64,000 nt of DNA, taken from the NCBI RefSeq assembly GCF_004785645.1, contig NZ_SRPE01000011.1, positions 78,304 through 142,303 on the forward strand, given 5' to 3'. Origin of the DNA: Empedobacter tilapiae (GTDB lineage: Bacteria > Bacteroidota > Bacteroidia > Flavobacteriales > Weeksellaceae). Within the stretch, counting starts at the first letter, position 1, and every line of letters starts with the position of its first letter. Made by a program: the position numbers and the translations under genes. Positions 33,113 to 43,351 of this stretch are shown here, piece after piece. A model generated the notes under the pieces. That model was given only the letters and a program-made list of their open reading frames with translations. It was not told the origin of the DNA and did no database searches.

Positions 33113-35182
33113 TTATTTCGTTTTATACTTCGCGATTCCATCTTGTAACCATTTCAAGTAAACTTCCACATCAAGTTCGGCCTCTAAAGGTTTAGAAAAA
33201 CGATTTAAATCTTTGTCTACCAAAATATAATAAGGTTGTGCATTTGCATTAAAATGTTCAATCTCAAAAGAAGTCCATTTATTACCAACTGTTTTTAAGA
33301 CCCTATTATTTAAATATTTAGAAAAAACTTGTTCACTTTCGGGTAAAGGAGTTTGCTCATCAACGTATAACGAAACTAAAACAACATCTTCAGCCAAAAT
33401 TTTCTTTACACGTTCATCGCTCCAAACACGTTCTTCAACTTTACGGCAATTTGCACACGCATGCCCTGTGAAATCTAACAACATTGGTTTTCCAACTTTC
33501 GTTGCGTAAGCTGCGGCCTTATCAAAATCTTTGAATGCAGGAATTCCATGAGGTCCTGCAACCATATTAGGATCATCAAATTTAGCTGTCGCTTGTCCAC
33601 CACCTACACCTTCGTGGAAACCTCGTGGCGCTTCAGAATATGTCATTGGAGGTGTTAAACCACTTAATAATTTTAATGGTCCACCCCATAAACCTGGAAT
33701 CATATAAACTGCAAATGTTATTGAAACTAATGCAAATAGCATTCTTGGAACACCAATAGTTTGGACAGGTGAATCTAATTCTAATCTAAATTTACCTAAA
33801 AGATATAATCCTAAGAAGATAAAAATTGCAATCCAAAATGCTAAGAAAATTTCTCTTGGCAACCAATTCATTTGCCAAACTAAATCAGCATTAGATAAGA
33901 ATTTTAAGGCAAAAGCTAATTCAATAAACCCTAAAGAAACTTTGATTGTATTTAACCATCCTCCAGATTTAGGCATTGAATTTAACCATCTTGGAAACAT
34001 TGCAAACAATGTAAACGGAATAGCTAATGCTAAAGAAAAACCAAACATACCTACAATTAGAGATAAACGACTGCCTCCTTGTGTCGCTTGTACTAACAAT
34101 GAACCAATAATTGGTCCTGTACAAGAAAAAGACACTAATGCTAATGTGAATGCCATAAAGAAGATTCCAATTAATCCGCCTTTATCAGCACCTTTATCAG
34201 CTGCATTTACCCATTTACTTGGTAATGTCAATTCGAAAGCTCCAAAAAATGAAATAGCAAATACAATGAAAATTGCAAAGAATGCTAAATTCACCCACGG
34301 ATTTGTTGACATTTCATTTAGGACTGATGGTCCAAAAATAACTGTCGCCAATAAACCTAATGCAACATAAATAACAATGATTGATAAACCATAAATAAAG
34401 GCTTTACCAACTCCTTCTCCTTTCGATTTACTTTGTTTTGTAAACATACTTACAGTCAAAGGAATCATTGGAAAAATACAAGGCATTAATAGCGCTGCTA
34501 ATCCTCCTAAAAATCCCAAAGAAAAGATTTTCAATAAACCATTATTTTTCTTTTCGTTATCTGCTAATAAAGAATCATCAACTTTTTTGATTGTATCTTG
34601 TGTTGTCGCAACAACCGCTGTAGAATCCTCTTGAACAGAATCTTGTGTAATTTCATTTACTGCAACAGTATCTTTTGCTTCTGTAGCATCTGCTGGCTTT
34701 GCCTCTTCTTTCGTCTCTTCAACTTTTGCGGAAGGCGTTAATTTTATCGTTCCGCTTGTTTCATCTGGTGGCAAACAACGTTCGGCATCACACATTTGAA
34801 ATTCTATTGTGTACGATACATTTACAGGTTTATCACCCGAAACTTTCACTTTTTGAACAAATTTTACTTGATTTTCGTAATATTTTTCATCTTGTTCAAA
34901 AATTTGGCTGTATTTATCTATACGTTTTCCAACTTCGCGCGTACCTCCAACCAATTTTGCATTTGCAGCTGGTTTAAATGATGCACTTGCTGGAATTCCA
35001 ATTCCTCCATCAGGATGTTTCATTGAATAAAGGTGCCAACCTCTATCAATTTTTCCTGTTACCTCGATTTCAAACTCATTTTGTCCAACCTCCTTCACCG
35101 AACTCGACCATTTTGCAGGACTAAATAATTGTGCGTTGACTAAAATTGGAAACAAAAAAAGTATCCAAAGTTTCTTTAACAT
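33113..35182 (-). CDS. dsbD: Thiol:disulfide interchange protein DsbD
   Basis: Carries electrons from cytoplasmic thioredoxin to periplasmic thiols. 689 residues in the classic three-part layout. A signal peptide is followed by an N-terminal immunoglobulin-like domain with 'QMCDAERCLPPDE', whose two cysteines are the redox pair. After a Glu/Thr-rich linker comes a membrane domain of about eight helices containing 'LLMPCIFPMIPL' and 'SFSCTGPIIG'. Last comes a thioredoxin-like domain with 'CANC' (Cys576/Cys579). Its start overlaps the tilS end by 7 nt. Confidence 0.95.
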   Translation of the reverse strand: MLKKLWILFLFPILVNAQLFSPAKWSSSVKEVGQNEFEIEVTGKIDRGWHLYSMKHPDGGIGIPASASFKPAANAKLVGGTREVGKRIDKYSQIFEQDEKYYENQVKFVQKVKVSGDKPVNVSYTIEFQMCDAERCLPPDETSGTIKLTPSAKVEETKEEAKPADATEAKDTVAVNEITQDSVQEDSTAVVATTQDTIKKVDDSLLADNEKKNNGLLKIFSLGFLGGLAALLMPCIFPMIPLTVSMFTKQSKSKGEGVGKAFIYGLSIIVIYVALGLLATVIFGPSVLNEMSTNPWVNLAFFAIFIVFAISFFGAFELTLPSKWVNAADKGADKGGLIGIFFMAFTLALVSFSCTGPIIGSLLVQATQGGSRLSLIVGMFGFSLALAIPFTLFAMFPRWLNSMPKSGGWLNTIKVSLGFIELAFALKFLSNADLVWQMNWLPREIFLAFWIAIFIFLGLYLLGKFRLELDSPVQTIGVPRMLFALVSITFAVYMIPGLWGGPLKLLSGLTPPMTYSEAPRGFHEGVGGGQATAKFDDPNMVAGPHGIPAFKDFDKAAAYATKVGKPMLLDFTGHACANCRKVEERVWSDERVKKILAEDVVLVSLYVDEQTPLPESEQVFSKYLNNRVLKTVGNKWTSFEIEHFNANAQPYYILVDKDLNRFSKPLEAELDVEVYLKWLQDGIAKYKTK

Positions 35183-36483
35183 ACTGTAATGTTTAAAAAG
35201 TTTTTACTTGTTTCTGTCGTTTTGAAACGTTCATCCAAACGATGATTTACCACCCAAATAATCTGATCTTTTTGGTCACAAAGCAACCAAACCTTCTCTT
35301 TTTCTAACTTAGAAAGTTTCAAATCTTTCATAAACTTACTCAACAATTTTTTTTGACCTTTCATTCCAATTGGATAAAAGAAATCTCCCTCTTTCACTTT
35401 TCTAAGTTTAAGCGGAAACAAAATTGATGTAAAGTCTACTATTTCAGTAGCGTTTTCGTGTGGATTTATCGATTTCACGAACTTCAAATTTAACGAATTG
35501 ATTTCAATTAACTCATCAAAAATCGTTAATTCATCTTCATTTTCTTCTTCTATTTTTTGCAACAACAAATTTTCTCGATTTTTAATTAATCGATAAGTTG
35601 CTGATTTTATTTCACTTCCAGTTTCTGCATCCAAAAATTTAAAAATTTCTTTGCTCGACGAAAATGCATATTTTTCGAACAAATAATGTAAAAATGTTTC
35701 TAATGGTTGAAGTTTTTTTAATGCTGAAATTTCAATTTCAATCGGATTATCTCCTGAAAATAAGTTACTTCTAATTTCTTCAACTTTATTTTGTACAATT
35801 TGATAATTATCGTTGATATGATTTAAACTTGACAAAAAATTCTCATCAAATTGCGGATGAAGCTCTTTTAGGATTGGCGTAATATGATGACGAATCTTAT
35901 TTCTGGTATAATCATCCGTCGCATTCGTATAATCTTCTCGCCAATTAATTTCATTTGATTTTGCATATTCCAACAAATCATTTTTCGTGAAATTCAAAAG
36001 AGGACGAAAAATTTTTCCATTATCAATTTGCATTCCGACCAAACCTTTCAAACCTGTTCCACGAGAAAGATTAATCAAAAATGTTTCGATATTATCATCT
36101 AAATGATGCGCTGTCACCAAAACGTCCAAACGATTTTGTTTTTGAACTTGTTCAAACCACTCATAACGCAAATTTCGGCAAGCCATTTCGACCGAATAAT
36201 TTCCTGTTTTCTGATAAGCTGCAATATCAAAACGAACTGAATGAAATGGAATATTATATTTTCCGCAATATTCTCTCACAAACATTTCATCACCATTTGC
36301 GTCTTCTTCACGCAACTGAAAATTACAATGTGCTACCTGAAAATTTGCAGCAGTTTGACGAAATAAATCTAACAAAACCATGCTATCAATCCCTCCACTA
36401 ATCGCCAATAAATAACGATGCCTAGAAAAAGAATGTTGTTCTAAAAGTTGCTTAAACTCTTGTTGTATAGATTTATTTTTCAT
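35176..36483 (-). CDS. tilS: tRNA(Ile)-lysidine synthase
   Basis: Makes lysidine at C34 of tRNA-Ile(CAU), changing its decoding from AUG to AUA. 435 residues. The PP-loop 'AISGGIDSMVLL' (28-39) binds ATP, and 'VTAHHLDDNIETFLINLSRG' (about 110-129) is a family hallmark. The C-terminal domain carries 'GMKGQKKLLSKFMKDLKLSK'. The gene overlaps dsbD by 7 nt and is upstream in the same unit, a pairing with no obvious functional logic. Confidence 0.96.
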   Translation of the reverse strand: MKNKSIQQEFKQLLEQHSFSRHRYLLAISGGIDSMVLLDLFRQTAANFQVAHCNFQLREEDANGDEMFVREYCGKYNIPFHSVRFDIAAYQKTGNYSVEMACRNLRYEWFEQVQKQNRLDVLVTAHHLDDNIETFLINLSRGTGLKGLVGMQIDNGKIFRPLLNFTKNDLLEYAKSNEINWREDYTNATDDYTRNKIRHHITPILKELHPQFDENFLSSLNHINDNYQIVQNKVEEIRSNLFSGDNPIEIEISALKKLQPLETFLHYLFEKYAFSSSKEIFKFLDAETGSEIKSATYRLIKNRENLLLQKIEEENEDELTIFDELIEINSLNLKFVKSINPHENATEIVDFTSILFPLKLRKVKEGDFFYPIGMKGQKKLLSKFMKDLKLSKLEKEKVWLLCDQKDQIIWVVNHRLDERFKTTETSKNFLNITVC

Positions 36484-36560
36484 GAAATATAAATGTTCGA
36501 AATTAGGAAGAATTCTCGAAAAAGAGTTATACTTTTTTTCTTCGTTCTTATAAAATTTTC

Positions 36561-36590
36561 CAATAAAAAAGCCTGAAAAACTCAGGCTAA
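36561..36590 (-). terminator. Intrinsic terminator after the IscR-like gene
   Basis: On the minus strand stem GCCTGA/TCAGGC (36571-36576 with 36582-36587) is followed by a T-run. Confidence 0.75.
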
Positions 36591-36594
36591 AGAT

Positions 36595-37002
36595 TTATTT
36601 TAAACTTTCTAAAGATTTATTTTCAAGAATTTCTAAAGTCGAATCTCTCAATTCAACCATCACCTTATTCAATGTACAAACGCCTTCATTAGGACAATCA
36701 TCACATTTTTCGTAGTAATTTTTACTTACACATGGCAATAGCGCTATTGGTCCTTCTAAAACACGAATCAAAGAAGCTAAACTAATATCTTTTGGTTCAC
36801 GTGCTAAGTAATATCCACCACCTTTTCCTTGTTTCGAATTGACGAAACCTAACTTTTTTAAATCCAATAAAATAGCTTCCAAGAATTTTTTAGGAATAAC
36901 TTCTGTTTCAGAAATCTGGCCAATTAAAACTGGTTTGTTACTTTCTTGTCTGGCCAAATGAGCCATCGCTTTCAGTCCGTATTTTGTCTTTTTTGATAAC
37001 AA
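36595..37002 (-). CDS. Rrf2-family regulator with cysteine cluster (IscR-like)
   Basis: 135 residues. The start is a TTG at 37002, giving the usual Rrf2 opening 'MLSKKTKYGLKAM'. The winged helix is complete ('IPKKFLEAILLDLKKLGFVNS', read in parts, and 'KQGKGGGYYLA'). Cys91, Cys100, Cys103 and Cys109 ('PCVS', 'KCDDCPNEGVC') could hold an Fe-S cluster as in IscR, although spacing differs slightly. A sensor of iron-sulphur or redox status is therefore likely. Its targets are not visible in the window. Differs from the Rrf2 protein at 29832-30239, which has a single cysteine. Confidence 0.88.
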   Translation of the reverse strand: MLSKKTKYGLKAMAHLARQESNKPVLIGQISETEVIPKKFLEAILLDLKKLGFVNSKQGKGGGYYLAREPKDISLASLIRVLEGPIALLPCVSKNYYEKCDDCPNEGVCTLNKVMVELRDSTLEILENKSLESLK

Positions 37003-37048
37003 TTCTATAAGATTTAACTACAAAAATAACGTTGATTGTTGTATAAAA

Positions 37049-37076
37049 CAAATATAAAATTAAATCGTTGAATCAA
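37049..37076 (-). promoter_or_regulatory. Promoter of the IscR-like gene
   Basis: On the minus strand TTG, a 17-nt spacer and TATATTTG (37056-37049) fit the Bacteroidota promoter pattern. Confidence 0.5.
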
Positions 37077-37079
37077 GAT

Positions 37080-38507
37080 TTAAAAATATTTTATCAAAAA
37101 ATCAATTATCTTTTGAGTTGTAGAATTATAGGGATAATTGAGAAATTTTGATGGCGATAAAAAACGATTGACTTTTAAAATCGGTTTCATATGCGAAAAA
37201 TCTTTGAACCCTGCATAACCTGTTGAAGCTCCAATTCCAGAATTATTAACTCCACCAAAAGGCAAATTTGGATGCAAAACATGCACCAATGTTTCGTTAA
37301 TTACCACAGAACCAGATGATGTTTGATTTTTAATTTTATCAATAAAAGTAAAATCTTTCGAAAAAATATATAATGCTAAAGGCTTTTCTTTCTGACTGAT
37401 AAATTCAATTACTTCATATTTTTCTTTAAATGTATAAATCGGAAAAATTGGTCCAAAAATTTCTTCATCATTGATTTTTGCATCTATTGGAACATCTGTC
37501 AATAAAGTTGGTTTAATGTACAATTCAGCTTCAATGTATTCATTTCCAAAAGGACAATTTGCACCATTTTCTATTGCATTTTCAATCAAATCTTTTAATC
37601 TATTATAATTTTGAAGATTTACAATTCTTGCCAAATCTTTCGATTGAGAAGGATTTTTTCCAAAGACTTTTTCTATATGTTCAATAAACGTTCTTATAAA
37701 TTTATTTTTAAACTCTTCTTTAATCAAAATATAATCTGGCGCAATACATGTTTGACCAAAATTTATCAACTTTCCCCAAACTGCTTTTTTAACCACTTCT
37801 TGCATCGGAATTGTTCCATCAATAATCAAAGGCGACTTTCCTCCTAACTCCAACGTCACCGAAGAAAGATGCTTTGCTCCTGCTTGCATCACAATTTTAC
37901 CCACTTTTGGTGAACCTGTAAAATGAATATGATTAAACTTTTTGGTTAACAAATAAGTCGTTTCATCAATTTCTCCTTCAATAATTGCAACATGATTTTC
38001 ATTAAAAGTTTCTGAAACAATTTTATTAAGAACTTTTGAAACATTAGGACAAAACTCCGAAGGTTTAAGAATTGTTGTATTTCCAGCCGAAATACAAGCA
38101 ACTAAATGCACCAAACACAATTGAAAAGGATAATTCCAAGGCGAAATAATCAAACAATTTCCCAAAGCTTCCGATTGAATTTTAGCTTTTGAACCTAAAA
38201 AAAGTAAATTATTTGAAACTGATTTCGCTTTTGTCCAACGATTCAAATTCTTTCGAAATAATCGAATTTCAGCTAAAACTGGAAATATTTCGGTAGAATC
38301 AGCTTCTATTTTAGATTTTCTTAAATCCAAAAATAATGCTTCTTCTATTTCAGCACGATGATTTAGAATTGAATTTTCTAAATTTTCTAAACACTCTTTT
38401 CGTTGATAAACAGTGAGTTGACGAATATTTATTTTATTCTCAAGTTGCTTATCATAAATCTCATCTATTTTCGTTCTAAAATCTGTCACATGAAAAATTT
38501 TGAACAA
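37080..38507 (-). CDS. Aldehyde dehydrogenase (class 3-like)
   Basis: 475 residues. Catalytic landmarks: 'SPWNYPFQL' with Asn125, 'FTGSPKVG', 'LELGGKSPLII' with the general base Glu220, and the nucleophile Cys254 in 'NFGQTCIAPDY'. Length and a C-terminal hydrophobic tail match the class 3/fatty-aldehyde branch, which oxidises medium- to long-chain or aromatic aldehydes. The start used is a TTG; a GTG at 38489 in the same frame is an equally good candidate, so the N-terminus is uncertain by six residues. Confidence 0.9.
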   Translation of the reverse strand: MFKIFHVTDFRTKIDEIYDKQLENKINIRQLTVYQRKECLENLENSILNHRAEIEEALFLDLRKSKIEADSTEIFPVLAEIRLFRKNLNRWTKAKSVSNNLLFLGSKAKIQSEALGNCLIISPWNYPFQLCLVHLVACISAGNTTILKPSEFCPNVSKVLNKIVSETFNENHVAIIEGEIDETTYLLTKKFNHIHFTGSPKVGKIVMQAGAKHLSSVTLELGGKSPLIIDGTIPMQEVVKKAVWGKLINFGQTCIAPDYILIKEEFKNKFIRTFIEHIEKVFGKNPSQSKDLARIVNLQNYNRLKDLIENAIENGANCPFGNEYIEAELYIKPTLLTDVPIDAKINDEEIFGPIFPIYTFKEKYEVIEFISQKEKPLALYIFSKDFTFIDKIKNQTSSGSVVINETLVHVLHPNLPFGGVNNSGIGASTGYAGFKDFSHMKPILKVNRFLSPSKFLNYPYNSTTQKIIDFLIKYF

Positions 38508-38553
38508 TTAATTTACTACAATTTTGAGTATTTTTAACCCCAAAAATCAACAA

Positions 38554-38988
38554 ATGAAAAATAATCTTACTTTGATTGATAAATTAAATCACATCAAAAA
38601 TTTATTTATTATTGGTAAAAGTGATGGAAGTTTGAATGAAAAAGAAATTCAAATTATTTCTGACATTGCAAAATTTCATGAACTTTCGCTCAAAGATGTA
38701 AGTTATATTTTGAACGAAAACACGAAGTTTGATTTCACATTACCAAAAACGTCTACAGATAGACTTTCTTTGTTGTATGATGCTGTTTTGCTAATGGTTG
38801 TAGATTTAAATATTCATCAAAATGAAAAGGCAATATGCATCGATTTAGCTAAAAAATTTGAATTTAATCCCCAAATTATTGATGAATTAATCGAAGATAT
38901 TTTGAGTTATATTTTAGAGGGAAAAGAATGCGATGAAGTGATGGAATATTTGGTGAAATACTCACATCCTAAGCAAAATTTGAATTAA
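38554..38988 (+). CDS. TerB-like helical protein
   Basis: 144 residues from the ATG at 38554. A TTG 30 nt upstream is in frame but adds nothing conserved. All-helical, with 'LIDKLNHIKNLFIIGKSDGSLNEKEIQIISDIAK' (quoted in part: 'GKSDGSLNEKE' at about 23-33) giving the acidic DG..E motif of TerB/TerB-like domains. Two four-residue acidic patches could bind a divalent metal. Function unknown; related proteins occur in tellurite-resistance and membrane stress contexts, but here no ter genes are near. Convergent with the LysE-like gene, only 6 nt apart. Confidence 0.65.
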   Translation: MKNNLTLIDKLNHIKNLFIIGKSDGSLNEKEIQIISDIAKFHELSLKDVSYILNENTKFDFTLPKTSTDRLSLLYDAVLLMVVDLNIHQNEKAICIDLAKKFEFNPQIIDELIEDILSYILEGKECDEVMEYLVKYSHPKQNLN

Positions 38989-38994
38989 ATTTTA

Positions 38995-39630
38995 TTAAAA
39001 AAGTTGGTAAATCGTTAACAAAGAAATCACACTCGTCACTCCTCCTATTACATAGTTTATATTTTTTAAAATAAACGAATCTTCTTCTGATTTTGAATTA
39101 AAAAATTTCAGATATAAACCAAAAATAATCATCGAACCAATAACAACTCCTAAAGCAAAAACTGAGCTATTTGGTTGTCCAAAAACATTAACATTATACG
39201 AAACCAACGTAGCGCTTAAAAACACATAAAAAGGTATTGGAAAAACATTTATAGCAGATAACAATAATCCATAAATAAATAAATTTTTTTGTTTTACATC
39301 ACCTTGTTGTTTTAGTTTTTTATTCTTCTTTTTTTGATCTTGTTTCTTCGCAAAAAAGAGAAAATAAATGGTAATAATTACAAAAACAGCTAATCCAACT
39401 TCCCTAAAAATTTTGGTAACTTCTTCATTAAAATCAATAAATTTAGCTAGAAAAATTGCCAAATAAACCTGAATGGCAATTGTTGCTGCCGTTCCAGACA
39501 TAAAAGTATATGCACTTTTAACACCTTCTTGCTTCCCTATTTTCACCACCGTCATATTCAACAATCCTGGAATGGATGATCCGATAAAAGCTGTGAAAAT
39601 TCCGATTAAAAGTAGTTCTAAATACTGCAT
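38995..39630 (-). CDS. LysE-family-like membrane exporter
   Basis: 211 residues with about six transmembrane helices. The first pair contains 'GIFTAFIGSSIPGLLNMTVV', comparable to the 'PGP' region of LysE/RhtB amino-acid exporters, and 'FMSGTAATIAIQVY' follows. A lysine-rich loop ('KKQDQKKKNKKLKQQ') separates the two halves. Divergent members of this fold are common in flavobacteria, where the exported compound is unknown. It has no obvious operon partner. Confidence 0.7.
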   Translation of the reverse strand: MQYLELLLIGIFTAFIGSSIPGLLNMTVVKIGKQEGVKSAYTFMSGTAATIAIQVYLAIFLAKFIDFNEEVTKIFREVGLAVFVIITIYFLFFAKKQDQKKKNKKLKQQGDVKQKNLFIYGLLLSAINVFPIPFYVFLSATLVSYNVNVFGQPNSSVFALGVVIGSMIIFGLYLKFFNSKSEEDSFILKNINYVIGGVTSVISLLTIYQLF

Positions 39631-39721
39631 TAATTCTTTTTAGAAAGGTTTGCAAATTTATGAATTATAGTTTATTGTTTACTCAAAATAGAATAAGATT
39701 CATATCATAAAAAGATCTTAA

Positions 39722-39753
39722 ATTGATTTAATATCTAAGCTTTTATATATTTG
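39722..39753 (+). promoter_or_regulatory. Promoter of the 39773 lipoprotein gene
   Basis: ATTG (39722-39725), a 20-nt spacer and TATATTTG (39746-39753); the ATG follows 19 nt later. Confidence 0.55.
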
Positions 39754-39772
39754 CAATTAATATAAAAATACT

Positions 39773-40600
39773 ATGAAAACAAACTTCACGAAATTATTAC
39801 TATTATCAATTATTTCAACTTCTATTTTTACTTCTTGTAAAAATGATGACAATGATGATCTACCTTCAAAAAATGAAAAAAAAGTAATTAAAAAAATCAA
39901 ATCTACTGGCTATGAATTTATAAATGGAACAGAAACAGAAGATGTAAGTGAAGGAACTTTTATTTATGATAAAGATTATAAAAAATTATTAAATGTAAAT
40001 TATACAAATGGAATGATTTCAACATATAAATATGATACAAATGATAATTTAATTTTAGTAGAATACAAAGGCGCTACAAATCCTCTTGAAAATAGTACAT
40101 TAAATTTATTTTACAACGGAAATAAATTAGCTTATACACAAACTGTTGAGTCTGGTACTATTACACAACGTAATGAATATTATTACAACAACTTAGGGAA
40201 GTTTAATAAAGAAATTGTTTGCAGCAATGGTAATACATGTAATGGAGATCAAAATGCTATTTATTCCTATACAAATAATAATATTACATCCGTTATTGAC
40301 AAAACATTTGGAAGTTGGTTTAGTGATGGGATGAAAAATTTATATGAATTCGATAAATCAAATAGTCCTTACAAAAATTCTCAAGAAGTAATTAGAATTC
40401 TTCAAAATCAATTTATGCATTCTTATAGTGAAAATAATGTAGTTAAAGAAACGCAATATTGGAGTTTATCAAATTCAGAACCTAATAGAATTGTAACTTA
40501 CACTTACACGTATGACAAAGATAATTTTCCTATTTTAATTGTAGGAAAAGATGAAAAGGGAAATAATTATTTTAAAGTAGAGTACGAATATTATAACTAA
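39773..40600 (+). CDS. Lipoprotein with YD-like beta repeats
   Basis: 275 residues. The lipoprotein signal ends 'ISTSIFTSCKNDDND', with an acidic stretch right after the cysteine, as in surface-exposed Bacteroidota lipoproteins. The mature part is made of short strands such as 'TYKYDTNDNLILVEY', 'YYYNNLGKFNKEI' and 'YTYDKDNFPILIVG', which resemble YD/RHS-type repeats. No catalytic motif. The protein at 61915-62658 has the same architecture and a similar ending, so the two look like distant paralogues. Own promoter and terminator. Confidence 0.75.
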   Translation: MKTNFTKLLLLSIISTSIFTSCKNDDNDDLPSKNEKKVIKKIKSTGYEFINGTETEDVSEGTFIYDKDYKKLLNVNYTNGMISTYKYDTNDNLILVEYKGATNPLENSTLNLFYNGNKLAYTQTVESGTITQRNEYYYNNLGKFNKEIVCSNGNTCNGDQNAIYSYTNNNITSVIDKTFGSWFSDGMKNLYEFDKSNSPYKNSQEVIRILQNQFMHSYSENNVVKETQYWSLSNSEPNRIVTYTYTYDKDNFPILIVGKDEKGNNYFKVEYEYYN

Positions 40601-40632
40601 AAAAAAACCACTTCAAATGAAGTGGTTTTATA
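40598..40632. terminator. Bidirectional terminator between the lipoprotein gene and valS
   Basis: A 10-bp perfect stem AAACCACTTC/GAAGTGGTTT (40605-40614 with 40619-40628), AAAT loop, A-run left and T-rich right. Confidence 0.85.
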
Positions 40633-40651
40633 TTTTATTTTGTTCAAAAAA

Positions 40652-43273
40652 TTACAATGAAGCTAATTGTTCTTCAATTTGTGCAATTTTTTCTAAAGCA
40701 TCTGCTTCTTTTTTGCGTTCTGCATTAATTACTTGTTCTGGCGCTCCTGCAACAAATTTTTCGTTTGATAATTTTTTACGAACTGAATTTAAGAAACCTT
40801 GGTTGTAATCCAACTCTTTTTGTAATTTCTCGCGTTCAGCTTCAATATCGATATTATCAGACATCGGAACCATAAATTCTAACGTACCAACACGGAAAGC
40901 AAAACCTTTTTCTGGTTTATCACCTGTATTGAAATTAGAAACATTTCCTAATTTAGAGAAAACATCAACATAAATTTCGTTCGCTGCTTGTGTATCAGCA
41001 AAAACTTCTAACGCTTCTTTTGGCGACATTCCTTTTTCTGAACGTAATCCACGAATAGCAGTTATTGCTTCTTTTGTATTTTCGAAATTTTTGATAATTT
41101 CTTCGTTAAAAGATGTTACTTCTGGATATTTAGAAATAATCAAGGCTTCATCATCCGTTCTTTCAGCAATTAAATGCCAAATTTCTTCTGTTAAGAAAGG
41201 CATAAATGGATGTAAAACTTTCAATACATTTTCTAAATAAGAAATTGTTGCTGCATAAGTTTTTGCATCAATTGGCTCACCAAAAGTAGGTTTAATCGCT
41301 TCTAAATACCAAGAACAAAAATCATCCCAAATCAATTTATAAATTGCCATCAATGAATCAGATAAACGATATTGATCATAATTATGTTCGATATCTGCTA
41401 ATGCTTGTTGGAATTTATTTTCGAACCAATCAACCGCTTTTGCTTGAGCAGAAGTTTGTTCTAAATCTTCTTTCACTTCCCAACCTTTGATTAAACGGAA
41501 AGCATTCCAAATTTTATTAGCAAAATTACGTCCTTGTAGACACAAATCAACATCGAAAGGTAAATCATTTCCAGCAGGCGCCGTTAACAACATTCCCATA
41601 CGTGTTGCATCTGCACCGTATTCGTTCATCAATTCAATTGGATCTGGTGAGTTCCCTAACGATTTCGACATTTTACGACCTTGTTTATCACGAACAATTC
41701 CTGTAAAATATACATTTTCGAAAGGTAATTCGTTACGATATTCATATCCAGCCACAATCATACGCGCAACCCAGAAGAAAATAATATCTGGACCAGTTAC
41801 TAAATCTTGTGTTGGATAATAATAATTTATTTCTTCATTTTCTGGCTCATTGATTCCGTTGAAAACAGAAATTGGCCATAACCAAGAAGAAAACCATGTA
41901 TCTAAAGCATCTTCATCTTGACGTAAATCTTCGATTGTTAATGCTGTATTTCCTGTTTTTTCTTGCGCTAATGGTAAAGCTTCTTTTTTTGTTAAAGCAA
42001 CAACAAAATCTTCGTTTCCATCACCATAGAAAAATGCAGGAATTTGGTGTCCCCACCATAATTGACGAGAAATGTTCCAATCTGTTACATTTTCCATCCA
42101 ATTACGATACGTATTTTTAAATTTCGCTGGATGAAATTTAATTGTATCATTCATTACATTATCTAATGCAGGTTTTGCTAAATCTGTCATTTTCAAAAAC
42201 CATTGATTTGAGATTTTTGGCTCAATTACAACTCCTGTTCTTTCAGATGTTCCTACATTATTTTTATAATCTTCTATTTTTTCAAGTAAACCTTTTTCTT
42301 CTAATTCTTTCTCAATTTCTTTACGAACTTTGAAGCGATCCATTCCTGCATATTGCATTCCATAATCGTTCAATTTAGCATCATCAGTAAAGATATCTAT
42401 GAATTCTAAATTATGTTTTTTACCTAATTCGTAATCATTTGTATCGTGCGCAGGCGTTACTTTAAGACATCCTGTACCGAATTCTAAATCAACATATTCA
42501 TCTTCAATAATACTAACTTCTCGACCAACGATAGGAACAATTACTTTTTGACCTTTTAACCATTGATAACGTTCGTCATTTGGATTGATACAAACTGCAG
42601 TATCCCCAAAAATTGTTTCTGGACGAGTTGTTGCAACCACAATATATTTATCTGAACCAACAACTTTATATTTTAAATAGAATAACTTTCCATTTTTCTC
42701 TTTGTAGATAACTTCTTCGTCAGAAATATTTGTTTTTGCTTCTGGATCCCAATTTACCATACGGTATCCGCGGTAAATTAATCCTTTGTTATATAAATCA
42801 ACAAAAACACGTTGAACAGATTCAGATAAGTCTGGATCCATTGTAAATTTTGTACGATCCCAATCACAAGAAGCTCCTAACTTTTTTAATTGATCTAAAA
42901 TGATTCCACCATGTTTATGAGTCCAATCCCAAGCATGATTAAGGAACTCTTCACGACCAATATCAAATTTTGAAACACCTTCTTCTTTTAATTTCGCAAC
43001 AACTTTCGCCTCAGTAGCAATTGAAGCATGGTCAGTTCCTGGTACCCAACAAGCGTTATATCCACGCATACGTGCACGACGAATCAATACATCTTGAATT
43101 GTATTGTTCAACATATGTCCCATGTGCAAGACTCCTGTGACGTTTGGTGGTGGTATTACAATTGTATAAGCTTTTCTTTCATCCGGAGTAGATTTGAAAT
43201 ATTTTTTCTCCATCCAGTATTCATACCATTTTCCTTCAACCTCTGTAGGCGTATATTTTGATGCGATTTCCAT
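40652..43273 (-). CDS. valS: Valyl-tRNA synthetase
   Basis: Charges tRNA-Val and edits misactivated threonine. 873 residues. The class I signatures are '[15 protein letters not shown]' (HMGH at 50-53) and '[10 protein letters not shown]' near residue 535. The editing domain lies between them ('[13 protein letters not shown]'). The anticodon-binding domain follows, and the last 65 residues form the coiled coil typical of ValRS ('[20 protein letters not shown]'). Single-gene unit with a minus-strand TAAATTTG box at 43305-43312. Confidence 0.97.
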   Translation of the reverse strand: MEIASKYTPTEVEGKWYEYWMEKKYFKSTPDERKAYTIVIPPPNVTGVLHMGHMLNNTIQDVLIRRARMRGYNACWVPGTDHASIATEAKVVAKLKEEGVSKFDIGREEFLNHAWDWTHKHGGIILDQLKKLGASCDWDRTKFTMDPDLSESVQRVFVDLYNKGLIYRGYRMVNWDPEAKTNISDEEVIYKEKNGKLFYLKYKVVGSDKYIVVATTRPETIFGDTAVCINPNDERYQWLKGQKVIVPIVGREVSIIEDEYVDLEFGTGCLKVTPAHDTNDYELGKKHNLEFIDIFTDDAKLNDYGMQYAGMDRFKVRKEIEKELEEKGLLEKIEDYKNNVGTSERTGVVIEPKISNQWFLKMTDLAKPALDNVMNDTIKFHPAKFKNTYRNWMENVTDWNISRQLWWGHQIPAFFYGDGNEDFVVALTKKEALPLAQEKTGNTALTIEDLRQDEDALDTWFSSWLWPISVFNGINEPENEEINYYYPTQDLVTGPDIIFFWVARMIVAGYEYRNELPFENVYFTGIVRDKQGRKMSKSLGNSPDPIELMNEYGADATRMGMLLTAPAGNDLPFDVDLCLQGRNFANKIWNAFRLIKGWEVKEDLEQTSAQAKAVDWFENKFQQALADIEHNYDQYRLSDSLMAIYKLIWDDFCSWYLEAIKPTFGEPIDAKTYAATISYLENVLKVLHPFMPFLTEEIWHLIAERTDDEALIISKYPEVTSFNEEIIKNFENTKEAITAIRGLRSEKGMSPKEALEVFADTQAANEIYVDVFSKLGNVSNFNTGDKPEKGFAFRVGTLEFMVPMSDNIDIEAEREKLQKELDYNQGFLNSVRKKLSNEKFVAGAPEQVINAERKKEADALEKIAQIEEQLASL

Positions 43274-43304
43274 TATTTAATTATGACTTAAAAACAAATT
43301 TGGG

Positions 43305-43312
43305 CAAATTTA
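43305..43312 (-). promoter_or_regulatory. -7 box of the valS promoter
   Basis: The minus strand reads TAAATTTG, exact to TAnnTTTG, 32 nt before the start codon. No convincing -33 element. Confidence 0.45.
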
Positions 43313-43351
43313 CATAATCTGCCCAATAAATGTTCGATATTTATAAATGAT

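Noticed and set aside
33942..34370. 142-residue plus-strand frame inside dsbD
   Set aside because: Antisense shadow of the DsbD membrane domain; composition (many Asn/Ala/Pro) mirrors the complementary codons.
41487..41819. 110-residue plus-strand frame opposite valS
   Set aside because: Antisense to the conserved KMSKS region of valyl-tRNA synthetase; no independent evidence.
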